Assembly: GCF_029960785.1 (NCBI RefSeq)
Contig: NZ_JASBQE010000103.1
Span: 1-41,356, forward strand
DNA length: 41,356 bases
Direction: 5' to 3'
Source of the DNA: Polyangium sp. 15x6
Lineage (GTDB): Bacteria; Myxococcota_A; Polyangia; Polyangiales; Polyangiaceae
The notes under the pieces are model-generated. The model was not told the origin of the DNA. It ran no database searches and worked only from the letters and a program-made list of their open reading frames with translations. This document shows, in pieces, positions 17,971 through 27,123 of this stretch (position 1 is its first letter; the number at the start of each line of letters is the position of its first letter). The position numbers were made by a program, and so were the translations under genes.

Positions 17971-18404
17971 GGCTTCTCCTTGCTTGGTGGAGACCACGCG
18001 CGCTGCGCGAAGCGCCGCGGCGAAATCCCCTGTAACGGATGTCGAAGAGCCTCCGCCGGGAGCCTCGTTCGCGCCCCTGGAGACCGACATCCGCGGGCGG
18101 AGTGGATAGACTAGATGCAACTTTGTTGCAAGAGAAATTGTGTTTCGAAAGATACGGCATGCCGCTGTCCTCGCGCACGCCCTGCATCCGCGGCATCGGA
18201 GGCGGAGGGGATGCGGAGGTGGGAGGAGGTGCGGGATGCGGAGGTGGGGGGCGCTCGATCGATGCGCTACGAGGCTCGAGGTTCGTACAGACGAACGGAT
18301 CGCTGCCTGCGCCGGTGGTCTGGGTTCAGCAGGAAGAGCCGCCGATCGGCCAAGGCCGTAATTTCGATGGAAACGAGCTGAACGCGCTCTAGACTGCGCC
18401 CCGC
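17971..18404. other. Divergent intergenic region with purine-rich repeat
   Basis: No gene is seen in these 434 bases, which separate the minus-strand cluster from the HipA-like gene. They hold a lower-GC patch around 18103-18145 with a promoter candidate for the cluster, and a purine-rich stretch (18199-18250) in which GGGATGCGGAGGTGGG occurs twice, 25 bases apart (18208-18223 and 18233-18248). Confidence 0.5.
18103..18131 (-). promoter_or_regulatory. Candidate sigma-70-type promoter for the 17970-12953 cluster
   Basis: Read on the minus strand, TTGCAA (18131-18126) is followed after 17 bases by TATCCA (18108-18103), in one of the few lower-GC patches of the window. The -35 overlaps a small dyad TGCAAC-TTT-GTTGCA (18116-18130), which could be an operator. 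Transcription would begin near 18096, leaving a ~125-base leader. Confidence 0.4.
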
Positions 18405-19193
18405 ATGCTACGCACCGTCAACGCCGTCCGGTACGTCACCCCGCTGCGCGAGGGAGGGTCCGTGCCCGCGCTCGTCGAGGCCGACGACGACGGGCTTTAC
18501 GTCGTCAAGCTTCGCGGCGCGGCCCAGGGCTCGAAGGCGCTCATCGCCGAGCTCGTCGCGGGCGAGCTCGCGCGCGCCGCGGGGCTCTCCATCCCCGAGC
18601 TCGTGTTCATCACGCTCGACGCCGAGCTCGGCCGCTCCGAGCCGCACCGCGAGATCAGCGACCTGCTCGACGCGAGCGTGGGCCTGAACCTCGCCCTCGA
18701 TTACCTGCCCGGCAGCGTCACCTTCGACCCCGTCGCGGGCCCGACGCCGGATCCCGCCTATGCCTCCCGCGTCGTGCTCTTCGACTCGTTCGTCACGAAC
18801 GTCGACCGCACTCCGAAAAACCCGAACCTCTTGACCTGGCACCGCGCGATCTGGCTCATCGACCACGGCGCGTCCCTGTATTTCCACCACGGCTGGGGCC
18901 CCGCGGATCCGCTCACCGAGAGCCGGGATCCGTTCACGTTCGTACGAAAGCACGTCCTCTTGCCGTGGGCGACGGCGCTCGCCGAGGCCGCGGCGCACCT
19001 CCGGGCCGCTTGGTCCGAGGCGTTCGTCACCCGGGTCGCGCAGGCGATCCCCGACGAATTTCTCACGGACGACATGGGATTCGCGTCCCCCGACGCCCAC
19101 CGCGCGGCGTATGGCGCGTGGCTCTCCGCGCGGCTCGCCGCGCTCCCCTCGATCCTCTCGGAGGCCGAACGTGCGCGCGAAGAGCTCGTTTGA
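18405..19193 (+). CDS. HipA-like kinase family protein (HipA_2 type)
   Basis: A 262-residue protein resembling the compact HipA-like kinases that pair with DUF3037. The ATP-lysine candidate is K35 in LYVVKLRG. The catalytic-loop-like motif is FVTNVDRTPKNPNLL (N132, D134, N139, N141), and the metal-binding motif is LIDHGASLYF (D153-H154-G155, equivalent to DFG). It lacks the N-subdomain-1 of E. coli HipA and no HipB antitoxin lies upstream. Full-length HipA phosphorylates glutamyl-tRNA synthetase; targets of this short branch are not established to my knowledge. It overlaps the next gene by 23 bases, a tight pairing. Confidence 0.75.
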   Translation: MLRTVNAVRYVTPLREGGSVPALVEADDDGLYVVKLRGAAQGSKALIAELVAGELARAAGLSIPELVFITLDAELGRSEPHREISDLLDASVGLNLALDYLPGSVTFDPVAGPTPDPAYASRVVLFDSFVTNVDRTPKNPNLLTWHRAIWLIDHGASLYFHHGWGPADPLTESRDPFTFVRKHVLLPWATALAEAAAHLRAAWSEAFVTRVAQAIPDEFLTDDMGFASPDAHRAAYGAWLSARLAALPSILSEAERAREELV

Positions 19194-19569
19194 GTACGCC
19201 ATCGTGCGTGTCGTCCCCCGCGTCGAGCGGGGCGAATGCATCAATGCGGGTGTAATTATTCATTGTGCCGCGCACGATTACCTCGGCGCGCGGATCGAGC
19301 TCGACGAGGCGCGGCTCCTCGCGGTCGCGCCGGACGTGGATCTCGAATCCGTGTGCCGCCACCTCGCGGCGATTCCGCGCGTCTGCGAGGGCGGGCCCGA
19401 CGCCGGGCCGATCGGGCTCCTCTCGCGGAAAGAGCGTTTTTCGTGGCTCGTCGCCACGCGCAGCACGATGATCCAGACGTCGGAGGTGCACGTGGGTCTG
19501 TGCGACGCGCCGGATCGGGTGCTCGATCGATTGCTCGATAAGCTCGTCCGTGTGCCGCGCCCGCGCTGA
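19171..19569 (+). CDS. DUF3037 family protein, partner of HipA-like kinase
   Basis: A 132-residue protein of DUF3037 type: it opens with FEYAIVRVVPRVERGECINAGVII, the family's hallmark start, and continues with LGARIELDEARLLA and a C-terminal helix. The GTG at 19171 is used because GGAGG lies about 7 bases upstream, inside the end of the kinase gene, and the domain starts immediately. DUF3037 genes are commonly found next to HipA_2 kinases. Whether the pair is a toxin-antitoxin unit or a small signalling module is not known to me. Confidence 0.8.
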   Translation: MRAKSSFEYAIVRVVPRVERGECINAGVIIHCAAHDYLGARIELDEARLLAVAPDVDLESVCRHLAAIPRVCEGGPDAGPIGLLSRKERFSWLVATRSTMIQTSEVHVGLCDAPDRVLDRLLDKLVRVPRPR

Positions 19570-19662
19570 CGGGGTGGTCATTCGAGTTTCCAGCACGGGT
19601 TCGTCCCCAGAAATTGCGTTTCTTTGTCTTCCAAATGCCTATACTCGCTGGAGGAGGCAGGA

Positions 19663-20058
19663 ATGGGACAAACGAACTTGCTCTTCGCGGGGCTTGGCCT
19701 CGTCGTGGCCTTCGCGACGGGGTGCGCGCCCGACATCGCGGATCTATGCGAGCGGCAGGAGGCGTGTTACGGCGGCAACGAGGCCGACATCGACGCCTGC
19801 ATCGCGACGTACGAGGGGCAACGCGACACCGCGTATGGCATCGGATGCGGCGACGAGTTCGACACGTTCGTCGCTTGCACGGATCCCTTGCTGGAGTGTT
19901 CGAGCCAGCCCACGGGGGGGATGTGCATGTCGAACGCCGACTGCAACGGCGGGAGCGTTTGCAGCAATGGCCAATGCACGGGGAAGATCTTCGGCGTCCG
20001 CGCGAACGACGCGACCACGTGCGAAGCCGAGCAGAATGCGTATTCACGCTGCAACTGA
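19663..20058 (+). CDS. Small Cys-rich lipoprotein
   Basis: A 131-residue lipoprotein. ATG 19663 has a strong GGAGGAGG ribosome-binding site. The signal ends in FATGC (Cys21), followed by a domain with about twelve Cys in patterns such as LCERQEACYGG, IDACIATYEG, GIGCGDEF, VACTDPLLECS, and a D-C-N-G-G-x-V-C-x-x-G-x-C unit also seen in myxobacterial Cys-rich secreted proteins. Function is unknown; disulphide-stabilised and periplasm- or surface-facing. A TATACT box lies at 19640-19645. The gene after it (20072) encodes a similar but shorter protein 13 bases on, so the two form an operon. Confidence 0.75.
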   Translation: MGQTNLLFAGLGLVVAFATGCAPDIADLCERQEACYGGNEADIDACIATYEGQRDTAYGIGCGDEFDTFVACTDPLLECSSQPTGGMCMSNADCNGGSVCSNGQCTGKIFGVRANDATTCEAEQNAYSRCN

Positions 20059-20071
20059 AGGAGGTAGGAGC

Positions 20072-20425
20072 ATGATTCGAACGATCCTCGTGAATGCCGT
20101 CCTCCTTTTGGGGCTCGCTTCCGCTTCGGCGGGGTGCTCCCGGGCGCAGGTCATCTGCGACCTCATCTGCGAGTGTGAACACTGCAACGATCAGCGCGAG
20201 ATCGAGACGTGCGAGCAGCACGCGACGCGGGAGGCCGTGGCGGACGCCTACGATTGCGGCGACGCCTGGGCGACCTACACGACGTGCGTCGAGGAGCAGG
20301 GCACGTGCGACGAGAAGAATGCCCGCTACTCGACGATGAGCGGCAACAACGACGTGTGCGGCGACGAGGAGAACGCCCTCAACTCGTGCATCGACGCGGC
20401 CTCGGCGCACGACGGCGTTCGGTGA
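20072..20425 (+). CDS. Small Cys-rich lipoprotein, paralogue of the preceding gene
   Basis: A 117-residue lipoprotein starting at ATG 20072 behind AAGGAGGTAGGAG. The signal ends in ASAGC (Cys22). The mature part holds ten further Cys (ICDLICECEHC, IETCEQHA, AYDCGDAW, TTCVEEQGTC, NDVCGDE, NSCIDAA). The spacing of C-x(n)-A-x-x-C-G-D-x-W/F-x-x-Y/F-x-x-C resembles the preceding protein, so they look like diverged tandem duplicates. No function can be assigned. Its stop lies 4 bases from the stop of the converging sigma-54 activator gene. Confidence 0.75.
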   Translation: MIRTILVNAVLLLGLASASAGCSRAQVICDLICECEHCNDQREIETCEQHATREAVADAYDCGDAWATYTTCVEEQGTCDEKNARYSTMSGNNDVCGDEENALNSCIDAASAHDGVR

Positions 20426-20429
20426 GGGC

Positions 20430-21975
<1,546 letters not shown>

Positions 21976-21983
<8 letters not shown>

Positions 21984-22037
21984 CGTACACCACCCATGAT
22001 GCGTCGTGCACCATCCTTCTGATGCATCATGCACCAC
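21976..22037. promoter_or_regulatory. Three tandem dyad operators, probable RtcR binding sites
   Basis: Three related 18-base sites are spaced 21 and 23 bases apart: TGGTGCATCGTACACCAC (21976-21993), TGATGCGTCGTGCACCAT (21997-22014), TGATGCATCATGCACCAC (22020-22037). Each is a dyad of the form TGRTG...CACCA. They lie 40-100 bases upstream of the sigma-54 promoter, where enhancer sites belong, and the first overlaps the start codon of the activator gene, which would permit autoregulation. Confidence 0.7.
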
Positions 22038-22076
22038 TTTCACGAGGCCACCCTCGAATTTCTCGCGAAATATGGC

Positions 22077-22092
22077 TGGCACGCTTTCCGCA
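22077..22092 (+). promoter_or_regulatory. Sigma-54 promoter of the rtcB operon
   Basis: TGGCACGCTTTCCGCA matches the -24/-12 consensus TGGCAC-N5-TTGC: GG at 22078-22079 and GC at 22090-22091 are separated by exactly 10 bases. Predicted transcription start is about 22103, 36 bases before the rtcB start codon. The -12 half is CCGC rather than TTGC, so it is not a perfect match, but its position below three enhancer-like sites supports it. Confidence 0.75.
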
Positions 22093-22138
22093 CTACGGGG
22101 CCGCGAACGCAATCAACACACCGTTCGAGTTACCTGCC

Positions 22139-23377
22139 ATGGGCACTTCTTCCGTTCCCCAACCTTCCCTTCCCCCGCACGCTCGTATCTTCGCCCGCCC
22201 CGATGTCTGGATGGAGGGCGAGGCCATCACGCAGTTCGTCCGCGTCGCCGAGCTCCCCGGCTGCGTGCGCGCCGCGGGCATGCCCGATCTTCACTCCGGA
22301 CGCGGGCCCATCGGCGCCGCGTTCGCCTTCGAGGAGCGCGTGCTGCCGTACCTCGTCGGCGGCGACGCCGGGTGCGGCGTGCTCCTCTTCGCCACGACCG
22401 CCTCGCCGCGCGCCGTGGACAAACTCGAGCGCCGCGTCCGCGCCGCGATGGACGAGGATCCGCTCGCAGACTGCGACCCCATCGAGGTCTTCGACGCCTG
22501 CTGGCAAAAGGGCGCGAAGGGCCTCGCCGAGGTCGCGAACGTGCCGGACGACATCGCCGCGATGGCCGAACGCGAGCGCGCGCTCGATCTCGGCCCGAGC
22601 GGTGATCCCGCGGCCTACCGCGATCCCTCGCACGGCCGCGCGCTCGGCAGCATCGGCAGCGGCAACCACTTCGCGGAGATCACGCGCGTCACCGAGGTGC
22701 GCGACGAGGCCGCGGCGGACGCGATGGGCCTCGAAAAAGGCGGCCTCGTCGCGCTCGTGCATACGGGCTCGCGTGGGCTCGGCGCCCAGATCGGGCGGCG
22801 CTACGGCGACGCCACGCTCACGGGCGCGGCGATCGACGTCTACCTCGCGGATCTCGCGGGCGCCGTGCGGTTCGCACAGGCAAACCGCTTCCTCGTCGCT
22901 TGCCGGCTGCTCCGCGCGCTCTCGGCGTTGCGAAGGGACAAGGTCCGCGGCGCGATCGACATCGTGCACAACACGATCCGGCGCGAGGACATCGCGGGCA
23001 GAGCCGTGTGGATCCACCGCAAGGGCGCCGCGCCCGCGAGCCGCGGCGAGGCCACGGTCGTGCTCGGCAGCCGCGGCGCGCCCTCCTGGGTGCTCCTCGG
23101 CAGCGGGCACGAAGGCGCGCTCGCGTCGGTCGCGCACGGCGCGGGCCGCCGCATGACCCGCACCGAGGCGCGGGCCAAGCTCGCCACGCGGTACAAGCGC
23201 GCCGAGCTCGGCCGCACGGCGCACGGCGGCCGCATCGTGTGCGACGACGCGGATCTGCTCTACGAGGAGCACCCGGACGCCTACAAGCCGATCGAGCCGG
23301 TCGTCGCGAGCCTGGTCGACGAGGGCCTCGCGGCTCCGATCGCCTCGCTCGTGCCGCTCGTCACGGTGAAGCAATGA
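22139..23377 (+). CDS. rtcB: RNA-splicing ligase RtcB family protein
   Basis: A 412-residue RtcB ligase, which joins RNA 2',3'-cyclic phosphate or 3'-phosphate ends to 5'-OH ends with GTP and manganese. Key motifs: RVAELPGCVRAAGMPDLHSG, GGDAGCGVLLF (metal-binding Cys), GSIGSGNHFAEI, LVHTGSRGLG, IVHNTIRRED, WIHRKGAAPA, VLLGSGHEGAL and VAHGAGRRMTR (the guanylylated His). The start is ATG 22139, inside the transcribed leader from the sigma-54 promoter. No archease gene is present. The stop overlaps the prfH start (ATGA), the hallmark of the RtcB2-PrfH arrangement, in which the ligase repairs rRNA cut at the decoding centre. Confidence in family is high; assignment to the RtcB2 branch rests on the neighbour. 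Confidence 0.93.
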   Translation: MGTSSVPQPSLPPHARIFARPDVWMEGEAITQFVRVAELPGCVRAAGMPDLHSGRGPIGAAFAFEERVLPYLVGGDAGCGVLLFATTASPRAVDKLERRVRAAMDEDPLADCDPIEVFDACWQKGAKGLAEVANVPDDIAAMAERERALDLGPSGDPAAYRDPSHGRALGSIGSGNHFAEITRVTEVRDEAAADAMGLEKGGLVALVHTGSRGLGAQIGRRYGDATLTGAAIDVYLADLAGAVRFAQANRFLVACRLLRALSALRRDKVRGAIDIVHNTIRREDIAGRAVWIHRKGAAPASRGEATVVLGSRGAPSWVLLGSGHEGALASVAHGAGRRMTRTEARAKLATRYKRAELGRTAHGGRIVCDDADLLYEEHPDAYKPIEPVVASLVDEGLAAPIASLVPLVTVKQ

Positions 23378-24012
23378 AGAAGCTCGTCGTGCAGGTGACG
23401 GCGGGCTACGGGCCCGTGGAGGTGCGCAGGTTCGTCGCGCTCCTTTCGGCGCGGCTCGCGGAGGCGTGTGATGCGCGGGGCCTCGTCGTCGAGGAGACGG
23501 TGATCCACGGCGATGAGGACGCGCCTCTGTCGATGGAGCTCGTTGTTGCCGGCGATCCTGCGCGCCTCGCGGACGAGGCGGGCACGCACGCGCTCGTCGC
23601 GCGCAGCCCCGATCGCGGAAAAGCCGCCCGCAAGCGCTGGTACGCGTCCGTCGTGCTGCACGAGGACGAGGGCGTCGGCGCGGACGACGGGGCAACGATC
23701 GACCCGCGCGACGTCGAGGTCACGACGATGCGCGCGAGCGGCCCCGGCGGGCAGAACGTCAACAAGACGGAGACGGCGGTGCGCGCGCGGCACGTGCCGA
23801 CGGGGATCGTCGTGCGGGTCGCGGACGAGCGATCGCAGCGGGCGAACCTGCGGCGCGCGCTCGCGCGGATCGCGGCGCTCCTCCGGAAGCGGGCCGCGCA
23901 CGAGGCGGCCGCGAAGGAGGCCGCGCGCTGGACCTCGCATGCGCGGCTCGAACGAGGCGCGCCCGTGCGCACCTACGCGCTCTCGACGCAGGGCGCGCTC
24001 GTGGAGACTTGA
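23374..24012 (+). CDS. prfH: Peptide chain release factor homologue PrfH
   Basis: A 212-residue release-factor-like protein. It keeps the peptidyl-tRNA hydrolysis domain with the GGQ motif (MRASGPGGQNVNKTETAVRA, GGQ at 125-127) and the following basic helix, but lacks the full stop-codon recognition domains of RF1/RF2 and is shorter, as expected for PrfH. Published work on the E. coli RtcB2-PrfH pair indicates that PrfH acts on ribosomes whose 16S rRNA has been cut in the decoding centre, releasing the nascent chain so that RtcB2 can reseal the RNA. Here prfH overlaps rtcB by four bases and is followed after 18 bases by another gene, so all three are probably one mRNA. Confidence 0.93.
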   Translation: MKKLVVQVTAGYGPVEVRRFVALLSARLAEACDARGLVVEETVIHGDEDAPLSMELVVAGDPARLADEAGTHALVARSPDRGKAARKRWYASVVLHEDEGVGADDGATIDPRDVEVTTMRASGPGGQNVNKTETAVRARHVPTGIVVRVADERSQRANLRRALARIAALLRKRAAHEAAAKEAARWTSHARLERGAPVRTYALSTQGALVET

Positions 24013-24030
24013 TCTTTCAGAGGTGAACGA

Positions 24031-24525
24031 ATGCGAAAGGACATGTTCGAGATCATCATCGAGCGGCCGCGGTACGACTGGGGCCGCGGGCGTGGCGCGG
24101 GCAAGGGCCGCTACGCGACGCGCATGAAGGCCGATCTCGAGGCCTCACCGCTCAAGGAGGGCATAAAATACCGTGGTCGGACGCGGGATCTGAACGAGAA
24201 CCTCGCCCCGCTCCGCCGCTTCCTCGAGCGCCGCGTGGGCCGCCCGTGGGACGCGGTCTGGTCGGAGATCCGCGCCTCCCTCTCGCCCAAGAGCGCCGTG
24301 CAGAAGCACGTCTTCGACCACGTCCTCCAGTACGTCGAACGAAACCCGATCCTCATCGACGGCATCCCGCACGCGCCCGCGGGCAATGGCCCGCGGCGTG
24401 ACGATTTCCTTCCGCTCCCGGGCTACGGGCGCTGGAAATCCTTTTATGTTTGTCCGCGGACCGGCCTGCTCTGCGATGCCAGTCAGGCCCACCGCCGCCG
24501 TAAAAAGCGCGCTCCGCGGGCATGA
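24031..24525 (+). CDS. Uncharacterised protein in the rtcB-prfH operon
   Basis: A 164-residue protein whose ATG at 24031 lies 18 bases after prfH, with AGAGGTG upstream, so it is likely co-transcribed under the sigma-54 promoter. It starts MRKDMFEIIIERPRYDWG, then has a very basic Gly/Arg/Lys stretch (RGRGAGKGRYATRMK), a conserved-looking core LNENLAPLRRFLERRVGRPW and D-A-V-W-S-E-I-R, a histidine-rich helix (SAVQKHVFDHVLQYVERNP), and a tail FYVCPRTGLLCDAS with a C-x6-C pair ending in basic residues. That pattern suits an RNA- or ribosome-binding protein. I do not know a named family or function. Confidence 0.75.
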   Translation: MRKDMFEIIIERPRYDWGRGRGAGKGRYATRMKADLEASPLKEGIKYRGRTRDLNENLAPLRRFLERRVGRPWDAVWSEIRASLSPKSAVQKHVFDHVLQYVERNPILIDGIPHAPAGNGPRRDDFLPLPGYGRWKSFYVCPRTGLLCDASQAHRRRKKRAPRA

Positions 24526-24652
24526 CGTCGTTGTCAGGGAGACGCCGCGCGCCGCGCTCCCCCGCCCCGCGCGTTTCTTCGAACGACGCCGCGATGGCAC
24601 CCTTCTTGCCGACCGCCGGCCACCGCGCGACGCGCTCAAAGGAGGCTTTCCC

Positions 24653-26062
24653 ATGCTTCGACTTCCCTACCTCGCCCTCGTCTCGACGCTCGCCCTCACC
24701 GGCTGTACGGGCCTCACGTTCGGGGAAAACAACCCGGGCCAAGACACCTGGCTAGAGGACGGATCCATCGCCGTCGACGACCGCACCGAGACGTCGTACG
24801 TGCTCGCCGGCGAGGCGAAGACCGACGCGCAGAACCCCTATCCCACGAGCACGCTCTTCGCGGTCGATCCGGACAGCGGCCTCGTGCGAACCGTCGAGGA
24901 GCTCTCGGGCCGCACGGATCCGCGGCTGCTCTTCCCTGCCTCGGGCTTGCTCGTCATGAGCGAGGCGAACGACAAGGATCGGATCGATCTCTACGATCAC
25001 GAGACGCTCGCGCTGAAGAAGAGCGTCGACCTCGACATCCGCTACCACGGCACCCGCATGAGCCCGAGCCGCAAGTTCATCGGCGTCGCCGACAACACCT
25101 CGGACAGGTCGCCCATTCACATCATCGAGGCCGAGACGCTCGACAGGCACGTCGTCCCCCACGACGGTGAGTGGCTCGAGCTCAACTTCATGAACAAGAG
25201 CGACACCTTCGTCTCGATCGTCTTCTACGACCAGAGCACCCAGAACCCCCGCGCGCGCCTGCTCGGCTGGTCGATGGAGCAGGTCGCGAGCACGGGGTAT
25301 CAGCTCGACGAGACGGGCAAGCTCTGGACGGCGCCGCTCTTCGACATCGACGTGCCGAACACCGCGTGGGACATCGCGTTCTCGTGGAGTTACGTCGGCA
25401 TCAGCCCCGACGACAAGTACGTCGTGTTCCCCGTGCAGAAGACCGAAGCTCAGCCGAACGGCGAGCTCGCCTCCACGCACATGCTGCTCGTGCTCGACAC
25501 GATGACGAAGGAGGTCCGCGAGGTTCCCGGCAAGGGCCCCGTGGGCTTCGCGCCCGACGGATCGACGATCGTCTCGTACGGCGATCAGGACAACGACGGC
25601 AACCAGGAGCTCTGGCTCATCGACGCGATCACGCTCGAGACCGAGCAAGAGCCCGTGAAGATCAGCGGCGGCATCAACTATTTCATCAGCCGCGACGGCA
25701 ACTACGTCGTGGTCGCCCCCTCCGCCACCGGCACGGCCAGGCTCGTGCTCTACGATGTGGACCAGGACAAATCCACGCAGATGGACGGCCCCCACCTCCA
25801 CCTCGACGAGTTCGTGACCCGCGTGGGCCACAAGGAGATGTGGCTCGTCGAGGACGAGTCGCTCTACCGGATCGACCTCGTGGAGGCCACGGCCACCGAG
25901 GTGCTGACATCCTTCGCCCCCGAGCACGTGAACATCCTGCCCAAGCGCGACCGCCTCGTGCTCGACGACGCCTCCTCGAACAACCTCTTCTTCTTCGACC
26001 CCAACATCCAGGGCGTGAAGTCGACCGTCGGGCTCCCCGTCTCCGCCAAGACCTCGCCCTGA
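24653..26062 (+). CDS. Lipoprotein with beta-propeller-like repeats
   Basis: A 469-residue lipoprotein. ATG 24653 follows AAAGGAGG by about 7 bases, and the signal MLRLPYLALVSTLALTGC gives an acylated Cys18. The rest contains repeated segments of WD40/TolB-like style: strand, turn with Asp/Gly, strand (LFAVDPDSGLVRTVEEL, IDLYDHETLALKKSVDL, IHIIEAETLDRHVV, LLVLDTMTKEVREVPG, LWLIDAITLETEQEPV, RLVLYDVDQDKSTQM, SLYRIDLVEATATEVL), about seven blades in all. This suggests a propeller on the periplasmic or outer-membrane side. There are no catalytic motifs. It precedes the oxidoreductase at 26092 by 29 bases, though the two need not be functionally linked. Confidence 0.75.
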   Translation: MLRLPYLALVSTLALTGCTGLTFGENNPGQDTWLEDGSIAVDDRTETSYVLAGEAKTDAQNPYPTSTLFAVDPDSGLVRTVEELSGRTDPRLLFPASGLLVMSEANDKDRIDLYDHETLALKKSVDLDIRYHGTRMSPSRKFIGVADNTSDRSPIHIIEAETLDRHVVPHDGEWLELNFMNKSDTFVSIVFYDQSTQNPRARLLGWSMEQVASTGYQLDETGKLWTAPLFDIDVPNTAWDIAFSWSYVGISPDDKYVVFPVQKTEAQPNGELASTHMLLVLDTMTKEVREVPGKGPVGFAPDGSTIVSYGDQDNDGNQELWLIDAITLETEQEPVKISGGINYFISRDGNYVVVAPSATGTARLVLYDVDQDKSTQMDGPHLHLDEFVTRVGHKEMWLVEDESLYRIDLVEATATEVLTSFAPEHVNILPKRDRLVLDDASSNNLFFFDPNIQGVKSTVGLPVSAKTSP

Positions 26063-26091
26063 GCCCGCTCGCGCGGTAGCCTCCGCGCATC

Positions 26092-27123
26092 ATGCGGAAG
26101 GTCGTGATCCACGGGCCCGGCAGCTACGATCGCCTGAAGCTCGAAGAGCATCCGGATCCCAGCCCCGGCCCCGGCGAGATCCTCGTCGACGTCGAGGCCG
26201 CAGGCGTGAACTACGCCGATTGCATCGTGCGCATGGGCCTCTACGAGTCGGCGAAGAAGTACGTCGGCTGGCCCATCACGCCCGGCTTCGAGGTCGCAGG
26301 AAAGGTCGCGGCGCTCGGCGCAAACGTCGCCGGGCCCGCGCCGGGCACGCCCGTCTTCGCGGTCACCCGGTTCGGCGGCTACGCGAGCCGCGTCGCGATC
26401 CCCACGCACCAGGTCTTCCCCTTGCCGAAGAGTTTTTCCGTGGCCGAGGCCGCCGGCTTCCCGTCGGTGTTCCTCACCGCGTATTACGCGCTCTTCGAGC
26501 TCGCGAACGTGCGCCGCGGCATGAACGTGCTCGTCCACTCGGCGGCGGGCGGCGTGGGCAGCGCGCTCGTGCAGCTCGGTAAGATCGCGGGCTGTCGCGT
26601 GATCGGCGTCGTCGGCGCGAGCCACAAGGTCGCCGTCGCGCGCAAGCTCGGGGCCGACGCGGTCATCGACAAGAGCGTCGAGCCGTTATGGTCCGTGGCC
26701 GAGCGCCTCGCGCCCGAGGGCTACGACGTCGTGCTCGACGCGAACGGCGTGGAGACGCTCGGCGAGAGCTACCGCCACCTCGCCTCGGCCGGAAGGCTCG
26801 TGATCTACGGCTTCCACACGATGATGCCGCGAACGGGAGGCCGGCCGAACTGGCTCAAGCTCGCGCGCGATTGGCTGCGCACGCCCCGCTACAACCCGCT
26901 CGACCTGACGAACGACAACAAGAGCGTGCTCGCGTTCAACCTCTCCTACCTTTTCCACAAGAAGGACTTGCTCGAAGAGTACATGACGAAGCTCGTCGGC
27001 TGGATCGACGAGGGCCGCATCGCGGCGCCGCCCGTGACCCCGTTCCCCGCTTCGCGCGTGGCCGACGCGCACCGCGCGATCGAAAGCGGATCCACGGTCG
27101 GCAAGCTCGTGCTCACCTTCTGA
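26092..27123 (+). CDS. Medium-chain dehydrogenase/reductase (quinone oxidoreductase/VAT-1-like)
   Basis: A 343-residue MDR-superfamily enzyme. It has the N-terminal GroES-like domain (GEILVDVEAAGVNYADCIVR, PGFEVAGKVAALG) and a Rossmann domain with HSAAGGVGSALVQLGK (A-A-G-G-V-G at 151-156), characteristic of the zinc-free quinone oxidoreductase branch, followed by VIDKSVEPLW and YDVVLDANGVETL. The Tyr/Arg-rich insert near 260-290 (NWLKLARDWLRTPRYNPLDL) resembles VAT-1-type members. The expected reaction is NADPH-dependent reduction of quinones or enones. No structural zinc Cys cluster is seen. Its last 11 bases overlap the end of the converging ankyrin gene. Confidence 0.88.
   Translation: MRKVVIHGPGSYDRLKLEEHPDPSPGPGEILVDVEAAGVNYADCIVRMGLYESAKKYVGWPITPGFEVAGKVAALGANVAGPAPGTPVFAVTRFGGYASRVAIPTHQVFPLPKSFSVAEAAGFPSVFLTAYYALFELANVRRGMNVLVHSAAGGVGSALVQLGKIAGCRVIGVVGASHKVAVARKLGADAVIDKSVEPLWSVAERLAPEGYDVVLDANGVETLGESYRHLASAGRLVIYGFHTMMPRTGGRPNWLKLARDWLRTPRYNPLDLTNDNKSVLAFNLSYLFHKKDLLEEYMTKLVGWIDEGRIAAPPVTPFPASRVADAHRAIESGSTVGKLVLTF

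Noticed and set aside
21984-22112. N-terminal extension of the RtcR-like activator
   Set aside because: The extra 43 codons only translate the three operator repeats and the sigma-54 promoter; RtcR-like sensor sequence starts after them.
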